Shown one piece after another: positions 34,717 through 43,452 of a stretch of 64,000 nucleotides of DNA; within the stretch, counting starts at the first letter, position 1, and each line of letters opens with the position of its first letter. The translations under genes were made by a program, and so were the position numbers. A model generated the notes under the pieces. That model was not told the origin of the DNA. It searched no databases and worked only from the letters and a program-made list of their open reading frames with translations. The stretch is taken from positions 653,796 to 717,795 of the forward strand of contig NZ_FOXJ01000001.1 in the NCBI RefSeq assembly GCF_900115685.1, in the 5' to 3' direction. This DNA is from Variovorax sp. 770b2. Its GTDB lineage: Bacteria > Pseudomonadota > Gammaproteobacteria > Burkholderiales > Burkholderiaceae_C.

Positions 34717-34794
34717 GTCGCCGTCGGGGGGCGTTGATGACGGCTTGCTCAGGGCCAATGGGGCAATCATCGAGCGCCGAATTCACCATCGTTT

Positions 34795-35285
34795 TCAGCG
34801 AAGGCCCGGCGCCGCGCGCAGCTTCGCCGCAAGCCGCTGCGCCTGCGCGCCGGAGCCGATGTTGGTGAAGCCCATCAGCAGCCCTTCATCGCGAAAGCCG
34901 GCCGTGCCGCGCTGCGAAAGCGGCTGGCAATTCAGGCCCGCGCGCTGCGCGCGAAGGGCCAGTGCCGTGTCGCTCTCGGGCTGCCCGTCGAAGCGCGCGA
35001 TGAGGTGCATGCCGCCGCTCGTGAGGTCGATGCGCACATCGTCGTCAAAGGCCTTCGACAGCGCCGTCACGAGCATGGCGCGGCGGCGCGCATAGAGCAG
35101 CCGCATTTTCTTCAGATGGCGCGGGAAGTGGCCTTCGCGCAGGAAGTCGGCCACGGTGGCCTGCGTGATCTGCGGGCACCCGTTGGACCGGGTCCGCGCG
35201 GCCTCGCCGAAGGCGTCGCGCAGCGACTCGGGCACCACCAGATAGCCCAGCGCCAGGCCCGGATACAGCACCTTGGAGAAGCGGC
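34795..35285 (-). pseudogene. Truncated MocR/PdxR-type regulator, 3' remnant (aminotransferase-like C-terminus)
   Basis: About 163 codons remain, reading GRFSKVLYPGLALGYLVVPESL through SNGCPQITQATVADFL and GGMHLIARFDGQ to the natural stop. This matches the last third of the PLP-dependent aminotransferase-like domain of GntR-MocR regulators. The SKVLYPG lysine is the PLP lysine of the family. Upstream, similarity ends abruptly at about 35285-35300, next to the 3' end of the adjacent LysR gene; the GntR helix-turn-helix and first two thirds are absent. No plausible start exists, so it is a dead remnant left by a deletion or insertion event. Confidence 0.8.
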
Positions 35286-35305
35286 CCGATGCGAACTGAG
35301 CGGAG

Positions 35306-36265
35306 CTACCGGGTGCCCGCGCGCGCCCGTGGCTTGGCGCGCGGGGCTGCCTTCCGAGGTGCGAGCGCGCGGCGCAGTGCCGGCGCCTCCTGCTGGATGT
35401 GATCCCACAGGCGGTTCGCGACAGGCCCCTGCGGCCGGTCGCGCCGCCGCGCGGCCACCAGCTCCTCGGTGCGGCCGGGCAGATGGCGCCCGGCGATGGA
35501 CCGCAGCTGGCCACTGCGCAACTCGTCTTCGATCAGGAAGCGCGGCATGTGGCCCCATCCGAGGCCCTGCAGGATGATCTCCTTCTTCATCGACTGGTCG
35601 GCCACCGTGCATTGCGGCGCGCCCTCGACCACGAAGTAGTCCTGCGGCGGTGAATGGCGCGCGGTGTCGCGCATGACGCATTGCGTGAACCCGCGCATCC
35701 GCTCGGGTGTGATGGCGCGCGGGCCCGGCGCCGGCAGCAGGCCGGGCGCCACCACGGGAATGAACGGCACCTTGCACAGGTCGATCCATTCGACGCGCGC
35801 ATCGCTCTTGTCGACGCGGTGCAGGATCACATCGGCCTCGCCATCGAAGAGCCGCTCCCACGGGCCGGCGACCGCCTCGAAATGCAGGTGCAGGCGCGTG
35901 CCCGGGCACTGCGCGAAGAAGCGGCCGAGCATGCCCAGCACCTGCGGGCGCGGGCACAGGTCGCCGATCACCACGTGCAACTCGCTTTCCTCGCCCATCG
36001 CCAGTTGCGCGGCGTGCGTGCGCAGGCCTTCCAGCTCTTGCAGCAGCGATTGCGCCCGGCGATGAAACGAGAGCCCGGCCTCTGTGGCGCGCACGCGGTA
36101 GCCGCTGCGGTCCAGCAGGACCAGGTCGAGCTGCCGTTCCAGCTTGGCAACGGCGGCAAACACCGCGGGGTGCGAGCGATGCAGCGCCGTCGCGGCGGGC
36201 TGGAAGCCGCCTGCGCGGACCACCGCATCGAAGCATTGCAGGTCGTGCAAGGTGAATTCATTCAT
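35306..36265 (-). CDS. LysR-family transcriptional regulator
   Basis: The product has 319 residues: HTH FTLHDLQCFDAVVRAGGFQPAATALHRSHPAVFAAVAKLE, then a ligand-binding domain. The C-terminus is unusual, ending in an Arg/Ala/Pro-rich stretch (LAPRKAAPRAKPRARAGTR) that runs right up to the break with the MocR remnant, so the natural tail may have been changed by the rearrangement. Divergent from the alpha/beta hydrolase gene with a near-perfect palindrome between them, which is the probable operator. Confidence 0.88.
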   Translation of the reverse strand: MNEFTLHDLQCFDAVVRAGGFQPAATALHRSHPAVFAAVAKLERQLDLVLLDRSGYRVRATEAGLSFHRRAQSLLQELEGLRTHAAQLAMGEESELHVVIGDLCPRPQVLGMLGRFFAQCPGTRLHLHFEAVAGPWERLFDGEADVILHRVDKSDARVEWIDLCKVPFIPVVAPGLLPAPGPRAITPERMRGFTQCVMRDTARHSPPQDYFVVEGAPQCTVADQSMKKEIILQGLGWGHMPRFLIEDELRSGQLRSIAGRHLPGRTEELVAARRRDRPQGPVANRLWDHIQQEAPALRRALAPRKAAPRAKPRARAGTR

Positions 36266-36278
36266 GTCAGCTTTGACT

Positions 36279-36300
36279 ACAGAGATCGACCGATCTTTGT
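36279..36300. promoter_or_regulatory. 22-base operator-like inverted repeat between LysR and hydrolase genes
   Basis: ACAGAGATCG and CGATCTTTGT are 10-base arms with one mismatch around AC. It lies 14 bases before the LysR start and 71 bases before the hydrolase ATG, exactly where a LysR protein would bind to control both promoters. Confidence 0.65.
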
Positions 36301-36370
36301 AATATCTTTGCGTGCGGGCCGCAACTACGATTTGCCTCATCCACTCATCGAAGAGAAAGCGAACCCCACC

Positions 36371-37162
36371 ATGACCGACCTGAATTTCGTCGTCGCCGGC
36401 GACGGCACGCGCATCGCCTATCGCATCGACGGCGAAGCCGGCAAGCCCGTGCTGGTGCTGTCCAACTCCATCGGCACCACGCTGCGGATGTGGGACACGC
36501 AGACCGAGGAACTGTCCAGGCATTTCCGCGTGCTGCGCTACGACATGCGCGGGCACGGGGATTCGGGCGTGCCCGCCGGCGCCTATTCGCTCGACCGGCT
36601 CGGCCGCGACGTGATCGAGCTGCTCGACGCACTGGGCATCGCGCGTGCGCACTTCCTCGGACTCTCGCTGGGCGGCTTCGTCGGGCAGTGGCTCGGCGTG
36701 CATGCGCCCGAGCGGATCGACCGGCTGATCCTGAGCAACACCTCGCCCTACCTCGGGCCGGCCGCGCAATGGGACGAACGCATCGCCGCCGTGCTGCAGG
36801 CGCCGGACATGTCGGGCACCGCCGAAATCTTCCTGGCCAACTGGTTTCCCGCGCACATGCTGGCGGCGAAGGAGCCTGTCGTCGAAGCGTTCCGCGCCAT
36901 GCTGCTGGCCACGGACCGACAGGGCCTCGCGGGCTCCTATGCCGTGGTTCGCGACACCGACCTGCGCCGCACCATCGCGCTGATCGACCGGCCGACGCTG
37001 GTGATCGCCGGACGGCACGACACCGTGACGGCCGCGAGCCACGGCGAACAGATCGCAGCGACCGTGCCTGGCGCCAAGCTGGTCGTGCTGCCCGCGGTGC
37101 ACCTGTCGAACATCGAGTACCCGGTGGAGTTCATGCAGGTGGTGCTGGGGTTTCTGCGCTGA
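36371..37162 (+). CDS. Alpha/beta hydrolase, 3-oxoadipate enol-lactonase-like
   Basis: The product has 263 residues. Motifs: LVLSNSIGTTLRMWD (oxyanion-side strand and NSxG region typical of PcaD), YDMRGHGDS, the nucleophile elbow GLSLGGFVGQW, acid in GRHDTVT and catalytic His in AVHLSNIE. PcaD hydrolyses 3-oxoadipate enol-lactone in the beta-ketoadipate pathway; no other pca gene lies here, so a related lactone or ester may be the substrate. ATG 36371. Likely regulated by the divergent LysR protein. Confidence 0.82.
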   Translation: MTDLNFVVAGDGTRIAYRIDGEAGKPVLVLSNSIGTTLRMWDTQTEELSRHFRVLRYDMRGHGDSGVPAGAYSLDRLGRDVIELLDALGIARAHFLGLSLGGFVGQWLGVHAPERIDRLILSNTSPYLGPAAQWDERIAAVLQAPDMSGTAEIFLANWFPAHMLAAKEPVVEAFRAMLLATDRQGLAGSYAVVRDTDLRRTIALIDRPTLVIAGRHDTVTAASHGEQIAATVPGAKLVVLPAVHLSNIEYPVEFMQVVLGFLR

Positions 37163-37191
37163 GTTCGCGCCGCGGCGATTAGAGTCCTTCG

Positions 37192-37527
37192 ATGGCTCTT
37201 ACCTACATCTATCTCGCGATCGCCATCGTCGTCGAAGTGCTGGCGACCAGCTTCCTGAAAGCCTCCGACAGTTTCACCAGGCTGTGGCCGAGCGTGGCCA
37301 CGGTGGTGGGCTATGCGGTGTCGTTCTACTTCCTCTCGCTGGCACTGCGCGTGCTGCCCACCGGCATCGCGTACGCGATCTGGTCGGGCGTGGGCATCGT
37401 GCTCATCTCGGTGGTGAGCTGGCTGTGGTTCGGCCAGTCGCTGGATGGGCCGGCGATCGCGGGGCTGGGGCTGATCATCGCGGGCGTCGTGGTGGTCAAT
37501 GTGTTTTCGAAGTCGGTGGGGCATTGA
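37192..37527 (+). CDS. Small multidrug resistance (SMR) efflux protein, EmrE/QacE-type
   Basis: The product has 111 residues and four membrane helices, the standard SMR size. The essential membrane-embedded acidic residue is Glu15 in AIAIVVEVLATSFLKAS, and GIAYAIWSGVGIVLI and GLGLIIAGVVVVNVFS are typical helix 3 and 4 signatures. It exchanges protons for lipophilic cations such as quaternary ammonium compounds or guanidinium. It follows the hydrolase by 29 bases, so it may share its transcript. Confidence 0.92.
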   Translation: MALTYIYLAIAIVVEVLATSFLKASDSFTRLWPSVATVVGYAVSFYFLSLALRVLPTGIAYAIWSGVGIVLISVVSWLWFGQSLDGPAIAGLGLIIAGVVVVNVFSKSVGH

Positions 37528-38012
37528 TGCGCGCCTCCGGCTTGTTGCCTGCACTGCTCATCGGAAAGACATGGAGCCTCGGGTCGGCCGCCGTGCTGGA
37601 TTGGCGTGTGTGGAGCGAGGGCGCGTGGTCACGCGCACGGTAGCCGGTGTGCCGGCCAGCGATCTCTCCGCGTCCGACTTGCTGAAGGCATGGCCGTCCA
37701 TCGCCGACCCGGACGACGGGCGGCTCGGCTTCTATCTGCGCCTGGATCCGCTGACCTGGGGATGACCGGGGATGGTGGCCGCGCAGGCCACGATTGTTTC
37801 CTGGCGGTGAACACCGCGGTTCCTTTTGCTGAGGGTTTTTACCTAGTCTGCGGCGCACAATTCATCCCATGGACCAGCCGAACAACACGAACAGTTGATC
37901 CAGGTGAACAGGGCCCCGAGCGAGGTGGCCGCCCCCGGAGGGACGGTGACCCACCCAAGACCGGTTCGAAATCATCCAAGCAAGAACTTGAACTGAACTG
38001 AAGGAAATCCAA
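37528..38012 (+). other. 485-base region between SMR and secreted-protein genes
   Basis: A weak reading frame at 37571-37765 (about 64 residues, ending DPDDGRLGFYLRLDPLTWG) has a protein-like tail but no known family and only a modest start; I leave it uncalled. A hairpin GTGGCC / GGCCAC at 37775-37791 could end transcription from upstream. The promoter and an AAGGAAA ribosome site for the gene at 38013 occupy the right part. Confidence 0.4.
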
Positions 38013-38393
38013 ATGACCGCCTCGAAGATCCTCTCCGCCGTTGCTGTTGCTCTGATGGCTGTTGCCGGTGCCGCCCACGCTGAAACCTACGAAGGCGTGC
38101 AGCAAGTGAACTCCACCGTGAGCCGCGCCGATGTCGCCGGCCAGGCCGTGGTTGCCGCACGCACCGCGAACCCGTACGCCACTGGCGCCAATGCAGGCCC
38201 TGCACAAGTGTTCGTCTCCTCGACCAGCCGCGCTGCCGTCCGTGCCGAAGCCGCTGTCGCTGCACGCAGTGAGAACCCGTATGCCGAAGGCGCCACCTCG
38301 CGTGTCGCTCCGGTCCTGGCCAGCGGTGTGGACCGCGCCACGGTGCGTGCCGCAGCCCGCGCTGCCGCTCGCGGCGACGCACTGCCGCTGTAA
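38013..38393 (+). CDS. Small secreted protein with three internal repeats
   Basis: The product has 126 residues with a clear signal peptide (cleavage around residue 23, GAAHA-ET). The mature protein contains three imperfect repeats beginning SRADVAGQAVVAARTANPYATGA, SRAAVRAEAAVAARSENPYAEGA and DRATVRAAARAAARGDALP; each has the Arg-Ala...Val-x-Ala-Ala-Arg core and two have NPYA-GA. It is related in style to DUF4148-type periplasmic proteins of Burkholderiales, role unknown. A strong terminator follows directly, so it is a monocistronic, possibly highly expressed gene. Confidence 0.8.
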   Translation: MTASKILSAVAVALMAVAGAAHAETYEGVQQVNSTVSRADVAGQAVVAARTANPYATGANAGPAQVFVSSTSRAAVRAEAAVAARSENPYAEGATSRVAPVLASGVDRATVRAAARAAARGDALPL

Positions 38394-38431
38394 ACCGCCT
38401 GGCGCTTGCCCTCACCGGCGAGCGGACGTAG

Positions 38432-38470
38432 AAAAGCCGGGCCCTGCGAAAGCGGGGCCCGGCTTTTTTT
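38432..38470 (+). terminator. Strong intrinsic terminator
   Basis: The stem GCCGGGCCC-GC / GC-GGGGCCCGGC, with A4 before and T7 after, lies between the secreted-protein gene and the convergent DUF427 gene. The flanking A and T runs make it suitable for both directions. Confidence 0.92.
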
Positions 38471-38495
38471 GCGGGATCGAAACCCGGAAACCTGG

Positions 38496-38885
38496 CTAGG
38501 CGGCGCGCTCTTCGATCGGCCCCACGCGGTCCGGATAAAAGGCCACGTGATCCTTGATCTGCGAGACCGAGTCGTAGGGCGCTTCGTAGGTCCACACGGC
38601 ATTCACCGAGCGCTCGCCGCCGGCCGGAATGCTGTAGTAGTTGGCTTCTCCCTTGTACGGGCAGTAGGTGGCGTGCCGCGTGCGTTCGAGCAGCGACATC
38701 TTCACGTCCTTGCGAGGGATGTAGTGCACCGTTCCGAAGTGCGATTCGCGCAGCGTCAGTGCTTCGCGCGTGTCGGCGACGACGCAGCCATCGACCGACA
38801 CCACCACGCGAAGCGGATTGCGTGCGATGGTGATCGCATGGTCGGGGCCCGGGATCTTGATGGTGCGTTCTGGCGTGGCGAACAT
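38496..38885 (-). CDS. DUF427 domain protein
   Basis: The product has 129 residues. The single DUF427 domain is recognised by IARNPLRVVVSVDGCVVADT, LRESHFGTVHYIPRKDV and the conserved TYCPYKGEANYYSI, ending in APYDSVSQIKDHVAFYPDRV. DUF427 proteins are small beta-tent fold proteins of unknown activity, some linked to nucleotide or redox processes. ATG 38885. Nothing in the flanks clarifies its job. Confidence 0.9.
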   Translation of the reverse strand: MFATPERTIKIPGPDHAITIARNPLRVVVSVDGCVVADTREALTLRESHFGTVHYIPRKDVKMSLLERTRHATYCPYKGEANYYSIPAGGERSVNAVWTYEAPYDSVSQIKDHVAFYPDRVGPIEERAA

Positions 38886-39165
38886 GGCAGCTCCTTCGAT
38901 CGGATCGGGGTGATGGCAAGAAATCGGCGGACGGGCATCTTGCTCCCATGTCGTGACGGTTTGAAGCCCCCTGAAAATCGGCCCAGTCCCGGAGTGGTTA
39001 AAGGCCTTTGCCCTGCTGGCGATAACGAATACCGAAGTTCCAAATCCACCACGCCGACCGAGCCGATGCCGGTCCAGATCGCGTAGGCCGCAGGGCCGAG
39101 CGGCGGAGATCGACAGGGGCGCAGCAAGAGGCGCGCACGGTTCCAGGTGCGGCGCCCACGCCGCG

Positions 39166-40038
39166 CTAACGCGACAGCAGCCGCGGCTTGACGAACTTCA
39201 GCGTCATCCGGTCCGACTCGCCGATCGCCTGGTACTTCGCGCGATCGACCTCGCCGCCGCGCAGCGTGGGCGGCAGCGACCACACGCCGTTCGCATGGTC
39301 CTTGGTGTCGCGCGGGTTGGCGTTGACCTCGCTGCTGCCCGCGAACACGAAGCCCGCCGCCTTGGCGCGTTCGATCACGAAGTCTTGCGGCACGTAGCCG
39401 CTCTCGATGACGCGCGCGAGGCCGGTGCCGGCCGGTGCGCGATGCTCCTCCACGCCGAGCACGCCACCGGGCTTGAGCACGTCGTAGAAGGCGCGCAGGC
39501 TCTCGTCGAAGTGGCCGTCCTCGATCCAGTTGTGGATGTTGCGGAAGGTCAGCACCGCATCGGCGCCGCCGGGCGGGCGGATGTCGGTGAAGGCCGCTGC
39601 GGGCATCGTGCCGAGCACCACGCGGCCGTACACCTTGGGATCGCGCGCGAGCTTGTCGCGAAACGCATTGCGGGCGCGCTGCTGGCCGGGCGAACCGTCG
39701 GCGGGTTCGTGCGCGGCGTAGAGGCGGCCATGGTCGTGCAGGTAGGGCGCGAGGATCTCGGTGTACCAGCCGCCGCCGGGTGCGATCTCGATGACCGTCG
39801 CGTCCGGCCTGATGCCGAAGAAGGCGAGCGTTTCGAGCGGATGCCGCGCCCCGTCGCGTGCGCGATAGGCGGGGCTGCGCTGTGCGCCGTCGACGGCTGC
39901 GGCGAGGGCGGCGGTGGCCTTGGGCGGCAGCGCATCTGCGGTTTGCGCCTGCGCAACGCCGGCCGCGAACACGAGCGGCAGCAGCGCGAGGGCGGCGGCA
40001 AAACGCCGCAGCGAAGAAGGAAGGGCAGGGAGGTTCAT
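39166..40038 (-). CDS. Exported class I SAM-dependent methyltransferase-like protein
   Basis: The product has 290 residues with an N-terminal signal peptide (cleavage near residue 32, AGVAQAQ). The remainder is a methyltransferase fold with motif I VIEIAPGGGWYTEILAPYL, and DAVLTFRNIHNWIEDGHFD and YDVLKPGGVLGVEEH. Export of a SAM-binding fold is odd because SAM is cytoplasmic, yet this secreted family is widespread in proteobacteria. ATG 40038 gives the signal peptide. It follows the sugar-binding protein gene by 140 bases on the same strand. Confidence 0.85.
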   Translation of the reverse strand: MNLPALPSSLRRFAAALALLPLVFAAGVAQAQTADALPPKATAALAAAVDGAQRSPAYRARDGARHPLETLAFFGIRPDATVIEIAPGGGWYTEILAPYLHDHGRLYAAHEPADGSPGQQRARNAFRDKLARDPKVYGRVVLGTMPAAAFTDIRPPGGADAVLTFRNIHNWIEDGHFDESLRAFYDVLKPGGVLGVEEHRAPAGTGLARVIESGYVPQDFVIERAKAAGFVFAGSSEVNANPRDTKDHANGVWSLPPTLRGGEVDRAKYQAIGESDRMTLKFVKPRLLSR

Positions 40039-40178
40039 CGCCGGATCATGCGGGAAAAGGCTTCCGCTCGCAGTCGACCGGTGACCGGTGATGCGCGGCC
40101 CGAACGCGCGACCTGCGCCGGGCCACCGATGCCGGGCATCGGCAACGCCGGCGCCGTCGCCCGGAACGCCCGGAACGC

Positions 40179-41138
40179 TCAGAACGGCGAGTCGGGGAAG
40201 TAGTACTTCGCCGCGTTTTCCTTGGTCACCAGCACCGAGGGAATGATCGTCGTGGCCGGCATCGCACCGCCTTCCACGCGCGCCTTCGCCGTAAGGTTCA
40301 TCGCGTCGGCGATCATGCTCGGCGCGTAGGTCACGTCGGCCGAGACGATCTTGTCGCCGTCCATCACCTTCTTGATGTAGCCCTTGGCGCCGGCGCCGCC
40401 CACCACCAGCTTCACGTCGTCGCGCTTGGCCTGCTCGATGGCCTTCTGCACGCCCACGGCCATGTCGTCGTCCGAGGCCCACACCGCATCGATCTGCTTG
40501 AAGCGCGTGAGGTAGTCCTGCATGACCTTGAACGCGTCGTCGCGGTTCCAGTTGCCGTGCTTGGCATCGAGCACCTTGATGCCGGGGTTGGCCTTCATCA
40601 CTTCGTTGAAGGCATCCACGCGCTGGTTGTCGATCACCGTGGGAATGCCGCGCAGGATCACCACGTTGCCCTTGCCGCCCATGGTCTTGGCCATGTACTC
40701 GCCCGCCACCTTGCCGAAGCCCGGGTTGTCGCCGGCCACGTAGGCGCTCTGCGCGTTCGGGTCGGTCAGGCCCCGGTCGACCACCGTGACGAACACGCCC
40801 TTGGACTTGACCTGCGCCACCGGCTTGGTGAGCGGCGCCGATTCGAAGGGCAGGATCACCAGCGTGTCGATCTTGTTGACCGTCTGCAGGTCCTGCACCT
40901 GGTTGGCCTGCTCGGTGGCCGAGCCGGCGGTCTTCACGAAGACCTTCATGCCGGGGTATTGCTTTTCCAGTTCGGCCTTGGTGCGGTTGGCCCAGTACAC
41001 GACGCCGCCGGTCCAGCCGTGCGTGGCGGCGGGCACCGAGACGCCCATCACCGTGGCCTTGTTCTGTGCCAGCGCGGGCATGCTCGCAAGCGCACACACG
41101 GCCAGTGCGATGCCGGAAAAGATTCTTCTGCTTGTCAT
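40179..41138 (-). CDS. Periplasmic sugar-binding protein of an ABC transporter (ribose/xylitol type)
   Basis: The product has 319 residues with a signal peptide ending at residue 24 (PALA-QN). The type I periplasmic fold is shown by [48 protein letters not shown] and [17 protein letters not shown]. Substrate is likely a sugar or polyol. The matching ATPase and permease genes are not in the window, so the receptor must work with a transporter elsewhere. Located behind a LacI regulator and a sugar isomerase on the same strand. Confidence 0.88.
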   Translation of the reverse strand: MTSRRIFSGIALAVCALASMPALAQNKATVMGVSVPAATHGWTGGVVYWANRTKAELEKQYPGMKVFVKTAGSATEQANQVQDLQTVNKIDTLVILPFESAPLTKPVAQVKSKGVFVTVVDRGLTDPNAQSAYVAGDNPGFGKVAGEYMAKTMGGKGNVVILRGIPTVIDNQRVDAFNEVMKANPGIKVLDAKHGNWNRDDAFKVMQDYLTRFKQIDAVWASDDDMAVGVQKAIEQAKRDDVKLVVGGAGAKGYIKKVMDGDKIVSADVTYAPSMIADAMNLTAKARVEGGAMPATTIIPSVLVTKENAAKYYFPDSPF

Positions 41139-41191
41139 GGTTTCTGTCTCCTTCGTTGTAGATAGATAAAGCTAGCTCGTTGGGTTACTGA

Positions 41192-42268
41192 CTACTTCTT
41201 CGCCGTGCTCGTCTCCAGGCCCAGCATCCGGCGAAGCTGCTGGGTATCGGTCTGGGCGCCCGCGAAGTCGTCGAAGGCCTTCTCGGTCGTTCGGATGATG
41301 TGGCGGCGAATGAATTCCGCCCCCTCGGCCGCGCCGTCCTCGGGGTGCTTGAGGCAACACTCCCACTCCAGCACGGCCCAGCTGTCGTAGTTGTATTGCG
41401 CCATCTTGGAGAAGATGGCGCCGAAGTCGATCTGCCCGTCACCGAGCGAACGGAAGCGCCCCGCGCGGTTCACCCACGGCTGGAAGCCCGAGTACACGCC
41501 CTGGCGGCCCGTGGGGCGGAACTCCGCATCCTTGATGTGCAGCGCCTTGATGCGCGAGTGGTAGATGTCGATGAACTCCAGGTAGTCCAGCTGCTGCAGC
41601 AAAAAGTGCGACGGGTCGTAGTTGATGCAGCAGCGCGGATGGTTCTTCACGCGTTCCAGAAGCATCTCGAAGGTCACGCCGTCGAACAGGTCCTCGCCCG
41701 GATGCAGCTCGAAGCAGACGTTGCAGTCGGCGTCTTCGAACGCATCGAAGATCGGGTGCCAGCGCTTGGCGAGTTCGTCGAACGCGGCCTCGATCAACCC
41801 AGCCGGCCGCGGCGGCCACGGATAGAGATACGGCCACGCGAGCGCTCCCGGAAAACTCACGGTGCTCTTCAAGCCCAGGTTGCGCGAGGCCTTCGCGGCG
41901 AACAGCATCTGCTCCACCGCCCACGCCTGCCGCGCCACCGGGTTGCGCCTGTAGGCCTCGGGCGCGAAGCCGTCGAAGGCTTCGTCATAGGCCGGGTGCA
42001 CCGCCACCAGCTGGCCCTGCAGGTGCGTGCCCAGCTCGGTGATCTCCACGCCGTTCTCGCGCGCCACGCCTGCCACTTCGTCGCAGTAGGTCCTGGATTC
42101 GGCGGCCTTCTTCAGGTCGAAGATGCGCGCGTCCCACGAGGGAATCTGCACGCCCTTGAAGCCGAGCCCGCCGGCCCAGCGCGTGATCGAGTTCCATGAA
42201 TCGAACGGTGCCGTGTCGCTCGCGAACTGCGCGAGGTAGATGCCCGGGCCCTTGATGTTGGTTGCCAT
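41192..42268 (-). CDS. Sugar phosphate isomerase/epimerase (AP-endonuclease-2 TIM barrel)
   Basis: The product has 358 residues. Metal-ligand motifs of the xylose-isomerase-like barrel are visible in order: CFELHPGEDLFDG, CCINYDPSHFLLQQ, IKALHIKDAEF and WAVLEWECC. These enzymes interconvert ketoses, inososes or keto-acids through a metal-bound enediol. ATG 42268 is chosen at the conserved edge; ORF extends upstream slightly. Together with the sugar-binding protein and LacI regulator it defines a small polyol or rare-sugar catabolic unit. Confidence 0.88.
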   Translation of the reverse strand: MATNIKGPGIYLAQFASDTAPFDSWNSITRWAGGLGFKGVQIPSWDARIFDLKKAAESRTYCDEVAGVARENGVEITELGTHLQGQLVAVHPAYDEAFDGFAPEAYRRNPVARQAWAVEQMLFAAKASRNLGLKSTVSFPGALAWPYLYPWPPRPAGLIEAAFDELAKRWHPIFDAFEDADCNVCFELHPGEDLFDGVTFEMLLERVKNHPRCCINYDPSHFLLQQLDYLEFIDIYHSRIKALHIKDAEFRPTGRQGVYSGFQPWVNRAGRFRSLGDGQIDFGAIFSKMAQYNYDSWAVLEWECCLKHPEDGAAEGAEFIRRHIIRTTEKAFDDFAGAQTDTQQLRRMLGLETSTAKK

Positions 42269-42321
42269 GTGCAAACGCTCCTGCAAGAAAGTTCAGTGAA
42301 AGAAGGACTGCACCGCCGCAT

Positions 42322-43380
42322 TCACGGCAGGTTGTCCTTCAGGTAGATATCGATGCGGATGCGCTCCTGGTCCGCATGCACCGGTTCGCGCGTGAGGCGC
42401 GCGATGGCCAGCCGCAGGGCCGAGCGGATCTCGTGCCCCGCGTCCTGGTTGATGACCGCCGCCATCGTGCCGTCGAGCAGGTCCGCGCGCGCGGCCGGTG
42501 TGAGTTCGTGGCCGACGAAGACGATCTTTCCCGCTCGCCCGCTCGCCTTGAGCGTGGCCGAGATGCCGCGGTTGCCCGCGCCCACGCTGTACAGCGCCAC
42601 CAGCTTCGGGTGCGCGGCCAGCAGGCGCGCCGAGAGCTGCTGCGTGAGCTTCGGATCGTCCTTGCCCTCCATCGGCGGCAGCACCTTCAGGCCCTGGTAC
42701 TCCGCGGCCATCACCTGGCTGAAGCCCAGGCTGCGCTCCGCATGGTCGCGCAGCGAGAGGCTCCCGACGATCACGCCGACCTCGCCCTTCACACCTCCGG
42801 AGAACCGTCCGACCAGCGTGCCCGCGGTGCGGCCGGCCGCCATGTTGTCGATGCCCACGAAATGCTGGCGCCGCGACCTCGGCACGTCCGACACCAGCGT
42901 GATCACGCCGATGCCCTGCGCCACCAGTTCGTCGATCGCCGCCTGCACCAGCGGGTGGTCCAGCGCCATCACCACGGCCGTGTCGCACTGGCCGCGCAGC
43001 GAGAGGATGCGTCGCGCAAGGCGCTGCGGCTCGAACACATCGACCGCGTGCGTCTGCGCGCTCACGCGGTGGTCTTCCATCCAGCCATCGCTGCCCGCGA
43101 TCTGCTCGCGCAGCATCTCCACGAAGGTGTTGGTGCCCGAGGGCAGCAGAAAGCTCACGCGGTGCGGATGCGGCCGTGCGAGGCGGGCGGCGGCCGGATC
43201 GGGCCGGTAGTTCAGCCGCTCGACGGCCCCGTGCACCTGCGCGATCGAGCGCGCATGCACGCCGGGGCGCTTGTTCAGCACCCGGTCCACGGTGGCCAGG
43301 CTCACGTCGGCTTCGCGCGCCACGTCGCTGAGCGTGGCGCGGCCGATCTGTCCAGCGTTTCGCTGCGGGGTGGAGGGCAT
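42322..43380 (-). CDS. LacI-family transcriptional regulator
   Basis: The product has 352 residues. The DNA-binding domain is residues ~13-60 (ATLSDVAREADVSLATVDRVLNKRPGV, with the hinge helix at DPAAARLARP) followed by a periplasmic-binding-protein-like effector domain. It begins the minus-strand unit with the isomerase (53 bases on) and sugar-binding protein, which it probably represses until a sugar ligand is present. ATG 43380. Confidence 0.92.
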   Translation of the reverse strand: MPSTPQRNAGQIGRATLSDVAREADVSLATVDRVLNKRPGVHARSIAQVHGAVERLNYRPDPAAARLARPHPHRVSFLLPSGTNTFVEMLREQIAGSDGWMEDHRVSAQTHAVDVFEPQRLARRILSLRGQCDTAVVMALDHPLVQAAIDELVAQGIGVITLVSDVPRSRRQHFVGIDNMAAGRTAGTLVGRFSGGVKGEVGVIVGSLSLRDHAERSLGFSQVMAAEYQGLKVLPPMEGKDDPKLTQQLSARLLAAHPKLVALYSVGAGNRGISATLKASGRAGKIVFVGHELTPAARADLLDGTMAAVINQDAGHEIRSALRLAIARLTREPVHADQERIRIDIYLKDNLP

Positions 43381-43452
43381 GGGGCGGATTCTGAGGTGCG
43401 TACCTCATTTTGATGTGGGGGGAAACCCGGGAGGGATTTCGAGGGGGGGGGT

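Noticed and set aside
37571..37765. Possible 64-residue gene after the SMR pump
   Set aside because: The tail looks protein-like, but there is no family match I recognise and no solid start; noted only in the gap entry.
38985..39060. tRNA-like stretch (GGAGTGGTTAAAGG, then GTTCCAAATCC) suggesting a serine-type tRNA
   Set aside because: The D-arm and T-arm words are suggestive, but the T-loop has an extra base and I could not pair an acceptor stem or a proper anticodon arm; at best a degraded remnant.
43441..43452. G8 homopolymer as a phase-variation tract
   Set aside because: It is outside any coding frame and next to the palindrome; without read data there is no sign of variation.
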